NCBI GenBank assembly: GCA_014526335.1 | Contig: JACTAT010000354.1 | Span: forward strand, 56,947 to 120,946 | Direction: 5' to 3' | From: Chrysaora quinquecirrha | Lineage: Eukaryota; Cnidaria; Scyphozoa; Semaeostomeae; Pelagiidae | Length of the DNA stretch: 64,000 nucleotides | In this document: in pieces, positions 21,733 to 31,902 of the stretch | How the letters are laid out: the number at the start of each line of letters is the position of its first letter | Numbering within the stretch: position 1 is the first letter of the stretch | Notes under the pieces: generated by a model | Databases searched by the model: none | Seen by the model: the letters and a program-made list of their open reading frames with translations, nothing else | What the model was told of the DNA's origin: nothing | Translations under genes and position numbers: made by a program

Positions 21733-23047
21733 TTCACATCAGCAGATAATGGAAAAGAATAACGCGTTTTTTAAATCATTGGAACTTTGCAATAGATCTA
21801 AGAACAACTGAAAAGAATTTCAGGGCACATTGATTATGGTAAAAGATCTGAGAACAACTGAATAGAATTCTGCTCTAATGACAGACACAAAAAATCCCAT
21901 TGTTGCATGCAATCCAGTACATGTAATATTAGAAAGCAAAAGGAGCAATCTTTATTTGTTTACACAAAGCTTCACAACTGGAGCTTTAAAGATGGGCAGC
22001 TAAGTGAACTGTTGGCTTAATGGCATTTAGCAGGCACGCTTCAAATATGAATATTTGATTCTGGATTGACTTCAGAAACTTTCTTACTGGGGTCAGCTTT
22101 TCAGCGGAACTATGTATGTTTACCAGCATGTAATTTAAAACCATTTCAAATCCTTCGAAGTGTACTTTAGGATCTATTTGAAATATTTCAAGAACTTTAA
22201 GGTAAGAATATGATGGTTAAATTAACTAACAGTTTGCATTATTTTAGAAAGAAATCTTAATTATGTAAGTACATTACCAGGCTTTTAACATTTAATTTCA
22301 GAAAATTTTATACCTATAGCCTTGTTCATTATAAAAAGTAGCCTAGGTCTTGGTTTGGACCACTGTTTCTTTTAGACCAAGAACATCTGTAAATGTTGGC
22401 GATCATAAACCGAGCTGTGACCTTAGTAAATCTAGATCACATCCAGGCTAGTTTTTGTACTGTGAACAGGCTTACATAAGTATAAAACAAAACATGGAAA
22501 ATGCATAACATGATAGTACATGCTAGTTGATATAAACAAATGGACATAAATCAAGCTTGGAAAGCCCCCAAGCTATAGTACTTTTTGCAATTTCCATACT
22601 TTGCACTTCAAAATTGGCAAAGGTAGATACTGGGCCATGAGACAACAATTCTTTAATTTAATATCACCCTGTTTCTATAAAAAGTTATTGCATCGAATTC
22701 TTCTAGGTTGAACCTGGCTATGTCTTCCTTGCTTGTTAAACGGAGACAGCTTGGCTTCAGGGAGGTTCGTTTCTTTTCTGGGCAGTGCTCTAAAATGGTC
22801 ATGGCTTGTTTAGAGTTGTCCGGTTTTTCTGTCAATTGACAAAGCTGCTGGCATTCCTTTTAGATCTCTTTCAGAAAAATTTCTATGAGGAAAGCACGCA
22901 AGGTCTGATGTTTCCAAAGAGAAGTAGCTATTTGCTTGTAGGTTCCTCTGCATAGCATTGCACCAACTGCTGCAAGATCATCTGCACCAACTGCTGCAAG
23001 ATCATCTGGAAGCTGTTTTTGTTTTGTAACAGACTGCCAAACAACTG
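21733..23047. other. No gene recognised
   Basis: AT-rich sequence with a two-unit tandem duplication of CACCAACTGCTGCAAGATCAT near 22960-23005. The minus frame downstream of the 23393-23048 ORF stays weakly protein-like through frame changes to about 22650 (for example CLRLTSKEDIARFNLEEFDA), so a decayed gene may span 22650-23400. Confidence 0.4.
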
Positions 23048-23393
23048 TTACAGATGCCCTTGTTTTGCAGTCATCAACCCAAGAATCAGATTTGTTTCTT
23101 TTAGCTGGTTGCTAGCAGATATAGGGTAAGCCATTCTTCTTGTGGTTGCAACTGAATCGTGCTCTTTTACTACAGTAACCCTCTTTGGAGCTGTAGCAAT
23201 AACATGGCTTCGACTCACAATTGGACTCAATGGCACAGATGATCTATCAATGATATCGTCTGGGGTCACTGCACTGTCCTTGCTACTGACACTGATGACA
23301 GCAACTGAAGTTGCTGGTACAAATGGGTGCTTCACACTGGCAGAAGCAGAATGCTCTTCTTCAAAGCCAGCAGTCTTTTCGCGGTCTTTGATT
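23048..23393 (-). CDS. Ser/Val/Thr-rich ORF fragment, function unknown
   Basis: An open minus-strand frame reading GFEEEHSASASVKHPFVPAT, then SKDSAVTPDDIIDRSSVPLS and TAPKRVTVVKEHD, ending MTAKQGHL. Upstream, another frame (23514 to 23332) gives a basic segment (SRIEQKYTSGAMKGGIAVKS). The composition is that of a linker region, with no catalytic or binding motif that I know. Likely part of a decayed gene that continues to about 22650. Confidence 0.3.
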
Positions 23394-23520
23394 TAACAGC
23401 AATCCCTCCTTTCATTGCCCCAGATGTGTATTTCTGCTCTATTCTGCTTCTATTCCTTCCACTTCCAAGCGAGCAGTGTGCAATCGTTTCAACTGCCGAA
23501 GGCACGCTCTGCAAACGTAT

Positions 23521-25146
23521 CTAGGACTTCTCGTCGGTAGTAGGCCGTATTTCGACAACGAAGTTCAGGCGCTGTAAAAGCTTTCCTGACATCGAAGTCG
23601 CCCTTTCCATCCACTAAATTAAAGTCCCAAGACGGTTTTTTTTGTGAACTCAGTGAAACAAATAACGCACGAAATGACTTACTTTATTATTTTTCACAAG
23701 TATCTAGCAGGACACCAAGCTACAAAGTAAATCTAAGCCACGCAACAAGGAAATGAACTTCCATCGGAGCAACGCGCGCGGTTTAAAATGAAAACGAGAT
23801 TGCTGAGTCAGCAGAACAAGCTTTTGGACGTAGTTGCGCAGACTCTACTGGTTTGATCAGTTTGAGTTTGGACGCAGGCTACTTTAACTCAGCTCCTCTC
23901 AAAAAAATTAACAAACTTCAGATCTACAACGAGTTTTAGAAATGCAAGAAAGTATGTAAATAAGGTTTACCAACAGATATGACTTTACTTACATATAATA
24001 ATTTATCGATACACAAGCTATGCTGTTTTGCTCTGCTGCGTACATGGTGCAGTTATTCAACTAAAAAAATTACTGACAAACATTGATTTCCCAAGAGAAT
24101 TTAGAAGTTAAGTTTTAGAAATACACTACACATTTCTTTTATAAGAAACTGCTGTATAAGAAACCGACTAGTAAGGTTTCTGGCAAAGTACTATACATTC
24201 TTTTGTTCTTTTGTTTGTTAAAACAATAGAAAACAATATAAAATTTAAGAAACTTTGACTAGTGAGGCTTTAGCTAGGTTTCTTATATAACAAAGTGTGT
24301 ACTGTACAAGCCCTAGGACAATATGTTTATGTGTATTTTTAACATTACAAAAACTTTTCTCGACTTACTTTTGCAAATTCTGCTTCAATTTCAATCCACA
24401 ACTTCAGATTTCAAATGGTCAAATAGTCAGCAGCTCTGGAATCAAGTATCTGGCAGTGAAAAACTGTAGCTATACAGAACAAAACTTTGCTGTCAATGGA
24501 AAAAATTATGTTAGAGAGCACGGAAACATGTGTAGAGATAATAAAAGGTTGGTGTTTAAGAACTATTTAATCCAATTTTTTTTCATTTCTTTCTTCAAAA
24601 TTAAGTCATTTTGGGAAATATTTCTTTACATGTTAGGTCTTTTTTTAGACACATGGTCACATGATTGAATTTGTGACTGTCATTTGTTGTTTTTATTAGC
24701 AGAGATTCTAAAACATAGACTATGCAAATGTCACAATTTATAATTTATAAATAGTAATAGATGCGTATAGCGACATACAGTGAAATGAAACGAGACTATT
24801 TAATGGCCAGAAATAAATGTAATTAAAAGTATCGGGCTGTCCACTTCAACCGAAAAGAAGTGAGGCCTTCATAGGCTGTGCCCTTCACTACTGATGTTAG
24901 TTACATTTATTGCTGGCGATTAGATATTTTTAAATTAAATTGTTTCCTTTCATGTCACAATTAATAGACTGGATGCCAAGGGTGCTTACTTCAAGTCCCA
25001 AAGCCCGTTCTAAAGGGGCAACCTGCTCAAAGGGAAAATAATATTCTTTTGTCGATATTTGAAATTTCCTGCACGACAGCATTTTTTCAATTTAAGAAAC
25101 TCAGAGTAGATCTCTTACAGACAACCGTTGACTTGACATTAGAGGT
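23521..25146. other. No gene recognised
   Basis: AT-rich sequence up to the Gypsy left LTR. The plus ORF at 24297-24668 (123 aa) has no motif that I know. A GC-rich island with CGCGCGCGG lies near 23770. Confidence 0.4.
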
Positions 25147-25370
25147 TGTTATGTATTTTAGTTTAATTAGGATTTCCTCTGCTTCTCTCTACCGTCCTTA
25201 TCGCTTAGCCTCTTTCCAACACTCAGCCTCATTCTCATGTCTCAGACTTCTTCCTGTCTTGCCACTCCTTTCTCCACATTTAGTTCTACTTGTACCAGTG
25301 TATACTTAGGCCTAATAGTTATTAATGTTTATACTTACTTACTGAGAATGATTTAAATATATACACAACA
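25147..25370 (+). repeat. 5' LTR of Gypsy element
   Basis: Starts TGTTATG and ends ACAACA, with the target duplication GAGGT just outside. It differs from the right LTR at only a handful of positions (for example TTTTAGTTT versus TTTCAGTTT, and GCCACTCC versus GTCACTCC), implying a modest age. Confidence 0.95.
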
Positions 25371-25388
25371 TGGTGTCAGGTCTGTGAT
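25371..25388 (+). promoter_or_regulatory. Primer-binding site
   Basis: TGGTGTCAGG immediately follows the 5' LTR. TGG is the complement of a tRNA CCA end, and TGGTGTCAG is a common Gypsy primer site. The matching tRNA cannot be named from this sequence alone. Confidence 0.65.
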
Positions 25389-25624
25389 TGAATCATTTTA
25401 TAAATACAAATACCATGTTAGGCCGGTCTACTGATTTAGCTGTTTAGGCCTATTATTCGTGCTGAATACTGGCTGTGTGAATAAAACTCAATTTGAATCC
25501 TACGATGGATTGATTAAATTTAAAACCTCCAAAAGCATTACATTTAGATGGTGGCAATGTAGCAGAACATTGGCGTATCTGGAAGCAAGAGTTTGAGCAA
25601 ATGAAAAATCTGAGAAAGTAAAAT

Positions 25625-25675
25625 CATAGCCATAAGAAAAGAGATAGTCAGCGAACAATGACCTTTTGTTTTCTC
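25625..25675 (+). repeat. Left terminal inverted repeat of P element
   Basis: About 50 bp pairing with 31448-31498. The right copy has four extra bases (TCCA on the plus strand) in the middle; otherwise differences are few. Confidence 0.85.
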
Positions 25676-25740
25676 CTTTGTTTGGTAAAAGTGATGTTGA
25701 ACGAGCAACAACAACAACCAATTTTTCAATCAATTTTCAA

Positions 25741-28190
25741 ATGGCGGCATTACCAACAAGCGAGTTCATCACCCCATGTAATGTCTGTGCAGTACGGTGG
25801 GGGATGTGCAGTACGGTGGCGGATGTTCAGTACGGTGGGGGGATACCATGATTGCCGTGGGGAGGCATCTTGCAGTACGGTGGGGATGTTCAGTACGATG
25901 GGGGCATACCATGATTGCCGTGGCGGATGTTCAGTACGGTGGGGGGATACCATGATGACTGTGGGGGGATACCATGATTGCCGTGGGGAGGCATCATGAT
26001 TGCCGTGGCGGATATTCAGTACGGTGGGGGGATATCTCTGAGTACGGTGGGGGATGTTCAGTACGGTGGGGGTAAAATATGATCTAATCAACTAAATCAT
26101 GGTAAATGAGAGACGGGGGCTAAATATTTCTGCTTCAGTAACAATCGTCGAGCCTCTCTCCAATTCAAGCCATATTCTTAGCTTCTCAAAGCTCAATGGG
26201 ATACAAATGGGATACAAGTACTTCGTTTCGCAAATTTTGGTTGATTTCAATACTCAAACTTTCTTGTTTCATTTCTCTCATTTCCAAAGTGCTAAAGAGC
26301 TACTTTGCAGATTGACGAAAATATCAAAATTTAAAAATTTCTTTTCCATAGTTTGTTAGTGTTTCTTTATAGTAAACGGATCTCATGGAATGAAGGCGAA
26401 TATGTGAAAGAGATGTTTTCACTGTTTAAATGAACAGCATTTCATGCATAATATTGCTGTGGCAAATGCAATTTTAACAAGTATTTGCTGGCAAGCTTTT
26501 GAAAACTTAAACGAAACAAGATCGTGTACCTTGAGGCTAACGAAAGACGTTGTTTGAAGTGTAACGTAACCTCTCCAATTGTGGCTCCAATAACAATCAC
26601 ACAATTTGTCTTCTTTGAAGAGCTTTGTATTGTGGGATGCGTTTATAAGTTGCAAATACTTGTAATATTCATCTCACCAGATTTCAACTAAATACAGGGC
26701 AATCTTGGTATCCCCACAGGCATCACTTGGCCACGGCAATCATGGTATCCCCCACCGTACTGAACATCCCCACCGTAATGATGCCTCCCACGGCAATCAT
26801 GGTATCCCCACAGTGATCATGGTATCCCCCACCGTACTGAACATCCACCACGACTTATGGTATCCCCCATGTATTTTTGCACAGACATTACATGGGGTGT
26901 TCATACTTGGCGAAGACTTAGATGTATTTTTTACTTCTGTGATGATGAATGGCTTGACGAAGATCCTGAAATTCAGCAACAACTTGTTGGCATTGGTAAA
27001 GAGGTGGGCACTGTATTAAATTCTTTCAAAAACTAACTGTAACGCTGAGGAAATACTAGCTACCATTTAGGCCCGACCATTATGCAAAGCGAAAGCGCTC
27101 GCGCACCACAACCCCTATATTGTCAAAGATAGATAGAATCAGCGGATAAAACTTTTTGTATTTATTCCTCAGGTAGAAGATGAAACGCTGATAGAATGCA
27201 GTAGCTGCAGCAAAACATACAAGACACAGCGTGGCCTAGCTCGTCATATTAAGAACAAACACAAAAAGGAGGGGTCATCAGAAGAGCAGCAGACAGAGTC
27301 TATGGTTTTCAAAATTCATCTTTTGGAACTGAAAGCACTGTTCAACAGAGCATCACAAAAACTTTCAAAAGATTGTTGTTTCTCAGAGTCATACAGGACA
27401 CATTTTAAATCATTTGAAATTTCTATTGACAAATTTAGTCAGTTTAGAAACACATTTGCAATTTCCATTGACAAATTCAATGGCAATGCTGAGAGAATTT
27501 TCTAAACTTCATACCATATACTTGCATCTGGTAGTATAGTATCACTGGAGCCTTTGGATATGCAAAAGAAAGTTCTCTTACTCACAGAAGTGATCAATCT
27601 TTGTCTTGCAAAGCTATGTGGACTAGTAGTTCACGAAAACCCCCAAGAAACAAGTCAATCAATTGAAAGATAAGAGCTTACCGAGAGAGAAACTAATGCA
27701 TTGGAATATGTTGCTGGATACTGTTTCAGGAAGATATATTTTAAAAGAAGAAATAACAAGGACTGGAGATCAGATTTGAGCCAACACTACCTGAGTATTT
27801 TAAGGGCTGTTAAAACAGATACTACTTCTCAGACATTGGTTGACTTGAGAAACAGAGGAGGACCATGGAAAGTTAACCAGCAAGCCATTCAGGCGTTAAA
27901 GAAAGCAGAAATCATTTTTTGCCATGCCTCCTCACAAAATTTGAGAAGCATCAATGCTAATCAGATTGTTGAAGACACTGTGAAAGATCCACTGGTAAGA
28001 TCAAACATATTAGTCATTGCTTCCAATGCCGAACTTTGTGTGGACAAAGAAGCTGCAAAAATCTTTTTGAACACATTATTCATCTCTTTGCAAGGATACG
28101 CTCACATTCACTAGCAAAAGACATAAAGGAAAAAACAAAGAAAACAAAAACCTTTAAAGAAACCTTCTTTAAGAACTGAATTTAAAAAGG
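25741..28190 (+). pseudogene. P-element second gene: C2H2 finger, unknown role, interrupted
   Basis: A likely first exon starts at ATG 25741 (MAALPTSEF), is broken by the 1.1-kb TIR element, and resumes at 26905 where one frame reads DDEWLDEDPEIQQQLVGIGK up to a GTAAAG donor-like site. A second block (from about 27171) reads a C2H2 finger, ECSSCSKTYKTQRGLARHIK then NKHK, with spacing C-x2-C-x12-H-x4-H. A third (27690-28110) reads ERETNALEYVAGYCFRKIYF, LVDLRNRGGPWKVNQQAI and DKEAAKIFLNTLFISLQGYA. Stops at about 27503 and 27670 separate blocks. I know similar proteins as multi-copy ORFs in invertebrates but not their function. It runs toward the transposase gene and could be a partner, regulator or captured gene. 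Confidence 0.6.
25770..26899. mobile_element. Non-autonomous TIR element with subterminal minisatellite
   Basis: Starts CACCCCATGTAATGTCTG and ends with its complement. TTCAT is duplicated on both sides (25765-25769 and 26900-26904). Just inside each end is a minisatellite with words GGGGGATACCATGATTGCCG and GATGTTCAGTACGGTGGGG (left, about 25793-26072) and their complements (right, about 26705-26870). The central 600 bp has no supported gene. A 5-bp target duplication and CAC start recall Transib elements, but the class is not established. It interrupts the first exon of the plus-strand gene of the P element. Confidence 0.85.
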
Positions 28191-28245
28191 CTAGTTCAAG
28201 AGAGGATTTTAGATATTAAACTAAACATTATACCTGTTGCAAAGG

Positions 28246-30720
28246 TTACTTTTGTACAGTATACAGTATATAGCCTTCCCGCTCTTCTATTGATTTTTGC
28301 CAATCTTGAAAGAACTTCAAGAAAACATCTTCCAGCCACAAAAATCTTGGGTCTTGCGATGATTCATATCGTGCCATGAATGATTTCTGCTTATGCTTGT
28401 GTTCTGTTGTATTCCTCACATTCATGCAGTCGAAATACATATCCATCATTGCACAGAATTCAGCTGTGCCTTTTGCTTCTTCTGGGCCATATTCTTTCAA
28501 AACTGTAGCAATACTTGAACTCAAAATTTGAACTGCAAGATGAACACGCATGGCAGAGTATGGTGTAAGACTAACATGATCAGCTGTGAGTTTTGGTAGT
28601 AATTTCAATCCACAATCACGATCTTCTTGGTAAATTTCACGTATGTGAGACCAGAGCAGATAACAACCATTGTTCCACAATAACCTGGATGCATTACCAC
28701 AACTTGACTTCGCAAGATTATTTCTTGCTGTTTTCATGAGATGTGGTGCATCTGAAAAAAATATATGAAACGGTTTGGGGAGAAAATGTTCACAGACCGA
28801 TACACAACATGTTTCCCATGTTCACCGTCCATTCCTTTGTGCATCTTGAAGAAAGCACGATTTGATGAAGCACCATCAGACACAGTTGCAACAACCTGAA
28901 GAGAGCATGTTCCTTCGAGGAAAGAACTGATAAGCAGTAACACCATTAGTTGCGAATGTAGCAAAACTGTATGACAAAGGGTTTACAATGGATTTTACCA
29001 GAAATACAAGGACATGACTGGCAAGTTCTTGAGACTTAGCTAGTGTTGCATAATTCACATATGCATCACCAAGGTCCACAAATTCAATTAATTCACCTGT
29101 ATTTTTGTCCCAAACCAGATCTTCCTGAATTTTCATTTCATCAAAGCTGATTACAATATATCTTTCTACAGAACTGAAAGCTGCTGTCTTCTTTTTCAAA
29201 TCAGAAACAATTTGCTCATTAAAGCCTCTTGTTGGTCTGATATGATTCCAGTAATCCCGTAAAGTGCGAAGACTTGGAAGTACCAAAATGCCTGTCCCTT
29301 CTTTTTCATTGAGACGAACTTCTCGATATGCTGAGGAAGATTTTGCAGCCAACGCTAGACAAAATTTGATTATCATTGGATGATACCGAACCTGAGATGA
29401 TGGTTGCAGAAGATATTTTTGCTGTTCTTCCCAAAAAAATTTCATAAATGGTGGTAGTTTTCTTTGGTCACAGGAATTAAACAATGCTTTCAAGTCAGTG
29501 CCAAGCTTATTACTGATGGGTTTCGCAGAATTTTCTATTTCATTCCTCATTTCTTGCACTTGAATTTTCAGCTGCTTACATTGTAGACGATTTTCCTGCA
29601 AGGCTAGAATTATGCGTTGCGGATGTGTGATGGACAGTGGGGCTTTCAATTTCGCAGGAGTGTTTTGCATATTTTCCTTTCTGTTCATCTGTTTTACCTC
29701 ATACTGCACTTTTGATTTACATTCAATACAAGGAACTGAAGAATTTTTATCAATTAAAACATGACATCCAATGGCACGTACAAATTCATCTTGTAATATT
29801 GGCTGGCCATGCTCTGAGAAAGAAAGGGGCATCTTTGGAACCACATGCATTTTTACATCATTGTTTGAGACTTTTAATATTGGACTTAAACCAAGACCAG
29901 GGCATATGATAGTTTTATCAATTTCGTTTATCAGCATTGAGAGCGTAACATTTCTCATGCTTTCTTTGTAAAGCTCCATAAGATAGTTATTACTTGGCAA
30001 CAACCAGCAAAGTGCATGAATAGAATAGTTTAAATCTTTATCAACAGTGATTTCAAATCTTGGTATTTTATGTTTGCCTCCATCTTTTATAATTTGACAC
30101 ACACCACCTATTTGATGTATACATCCAGTTTCAAAGTTTTAATTCTTTGTAAAAACTCTGGGAAGTCTTTGTAGCATGATTTTGGTTGCTTTATTACATC
30201 AGCAGATGTTGCTCTCTTTCTTTTTATTATTTGCTCACTTGATCGATCAGCAGTGCTGCGTGGTTGAGTGGTGATACTTTTCTTTGGAAGCAACAAATGT
30301 GGAACAACACCCTCTTTCAAGGTCTTTCGGTTGTTATCTGCAAAATGCAAAAACGAAAGTATTCACTATTTGTTACTGTTATAGCAGATTAAGCTAGCAG
30401 CTAAACAAATTAAATTCTCCGTTTACAGATATTACTCAACTACTTCAAGGCTCAGTGACTAGGAACTTTTACAGTTAATAAGGCATAAAGGTATACATCT
30501 AGATAGTTTGTTGGATATACGATGTTGAAGTCTTTCGGATTAATTAATGTCAAAAAGAACATTTACATCCAACTGAAACTAGTATGATATCTTATGAAAA
30601 CTTTCAATATACTTACAGTGATAAAGTTCATCAGGGTGAAAGTGTTGCTCGCAGATGTAGACACGGTCTTCCTCGATTTGCTTTCTATCATTTTATACTT
30701 TGTTCCCTCCAGGTCTGCAC
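28246..30720 (-). pseudogene. P-type (THAP/RNase H) transposase, broken
   Basis: The THAP C-terminal half lies on an exon ending at 30617 (VYICEQHFHPDELYH) with a GTAAGT donor; a 279-bp intron leads to 30337 (NNRKTLKEGVVPHLLLPKK), the expected THAP end. After a frameshift near 30105 comes a DNA-binding/linker region, a leucine-rich coiled coil (ILALQENRLQCKQLKIQVQE), and RNase H with FDEMKIQEDLVWDKNTGELI (first Asp) and FVDLGD. A shift near 28920 leads to ATVSDGASSNRAFFKMH (second Asp) and, after a small break near 28737, the insertion domain (LTPYSAMRVHLAVQILSSSI, then ARYESSQDPRFLWLEDVFLK). It ends at 28246, without the final RNase H part bearing the catalytic Glu. The N-terminal zinc-ligand exon was not found. 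Confidence 0.88.
30338..30616 (-). other. Intron of the P transposase THAP domain
   Basis: Minus-strand donor GTAAGTATA directly follows TATCACT, and the acceptor ...TTTTGCAG precedes ATAACAACCG. Joining the two keeps frame and completes the THAP consensus (HF..DELYH then NNRKTLKEGVVP). Confidence 0.7.
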
Positions 30721-30897
30721 TCACTTTGATCACGTGACGACAAATTGAACACGTTTCAAGTTTTTGCGAATGACAAAAGGCTTAAACAAAAGGCCTCCAG
30801 ACCAGTGTTTTTTTCTATTGACTATGCACTTAGCTTGGTAGGTAAGTTTGTGAGCTCACCGTTGGTTTGGTCTGCTGCCATTTGATTTTGATTTGAA

Positions 30898-31086
30898 TTA
30901 CTTCCCTCCAGCAATACAGGCGTAATGATCTACGCAAGCCTTGACTTCTTGAAACGAAAAAAATTCTTTGCCGACGTGAAACATGTTGACAGCATCAAGC
31001 GAAAGTGAAAAGAATGTAATTTTGGCGCGCACCTCCACAAAACTGTTTCGGAAAGTCGCGAAGTCCAAATCGTCTTCGTTACGCAT
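30898..31086 (-). CDS. Short ORF with FHVGKEF motif, unknown
   Basis: 62-aa ORF inside the right part of the P element reading NMFHVGKEFFSFQEVKACVD. This resembles the opening of ZSWIM/MULE-like proteins (F-x-V-G-x-x-F-x-S-F). It stands alone with no continuation found, and may be a chance ORF or a captured exon. Confidence 0.25.
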   Translation of the reverse strand: MRNEDDLDFATFRNSFVEVRAKITFFSLSLDAVNMFHVGKEFFSFQEVKACVDHYACIAGGK

Positions 31087-31447
31087 GCGTCATTGTAATG
31101 GAAAGCGCAAACGCTCACTGCGCATGTTTGCCGGACGAAAAACATGAAATCATAAGGATCCGGTTCCGGACGAATATACACGGCGAATAACATTTAGAAT
31201 GTCACTCCTCCACTTCTTGCTTGTATCATCAACGGCAGTGGGAACTTTGATGATTGATATTCCCTTATACTTTTGCGTTCTACAGGCTCCACAATTAAAA
31301 ACTGCACAATTTGCTCCAGGCATATCAATGAATATTCAAATCATAATCAACAATAAACCAGCCTGTCCGCCATGATTTCACTTTCTTCAATTTTTGGATT
31401 GCACCTACGGAAGTCTGGGCCCTAGTGCGTCGCTGGACAATAACATA

Positions 31448-31498
31448 GAACAAAAGGTCATTGTTCGCTTCCAGACTATCTCTTTTCTTATGACTATG
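31448..31498 (-). repeat. Right terminal inverted repeat of P element
   Basis: Mirror of the left end, finishing ...TTATGACTATG immediately before the GTAAAAT duplication. Confidence 0.85.
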
Positions 31499-31902
31499 GT
31501 AAAATCAAGCATATTTCTTCACTGTATTGGCCCTAAAGCCAGAGAAATTTACAACACCTTTGTTTTCACGCCAGCAGAGAATGATCTCAAGCTTTACAAA
31601 GTAATAGAGAGGTTTGATGAACATTTTTCACCACGTAAGAATATTACATTGCTCAGATTTGAATTTTTCACTTGCAGACAGCAAGATTATGAATCTTTTG
31701 ATGAATTTGTGACTAACTTAAGAAAATTAAGTAAAGACTGGGAGTTTGATGTTCTCAGAGACTCGCTGATACGTGACATGATTATTATTGGTTTACGTGA
31801 CAAAAAGTTACAAAAAAGCCTATTACGCGACTCAGACCTAACACGCGAAAGGGTAATAAACCATGGTCAACCGCAGAAGCTACCAAACAACACGCAAAAA
31901 CC

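Larger units (their letters stand above)
25625..31498. mobile_element. P-type DNA transposon nested in Gypsy gag
   Basis: Ends are inverted copies: the left reads CATAGCCATAAGAAAAGAG then AGCGAACAATGACCTTTTGT, and the right end complement reads CATAGTCATAAGAAAAGAG then TGGA then AGCGAACAATGACCTTTTGT. GTAAAAT flanks both sides (25618-25624 and 31499-31505), a 7-bp match (8 bp is usual for P elements). Contents are a minus-strand THAP/RNase H transposase relic and a plus-strand C2H2 gene relic, convergent, with their 3' ends about 130 bp apart near 28115-28245. A second element (25770-26899) has inserted near the left end. Confidence 0.88.

Noticed and set aside
21480..23780. Transposon bounded by two CGCGCGCGG words
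   Set aside because: The two words are in the same orientation and the flanks do not match, so they are not terminal repeats.
25793..26072. CRISPR-like array of short repeats
   Set aside because: Repeats are degenerate, variable in spacing, mirrored at the other end of a TIR element, and the context is eukaryotic.
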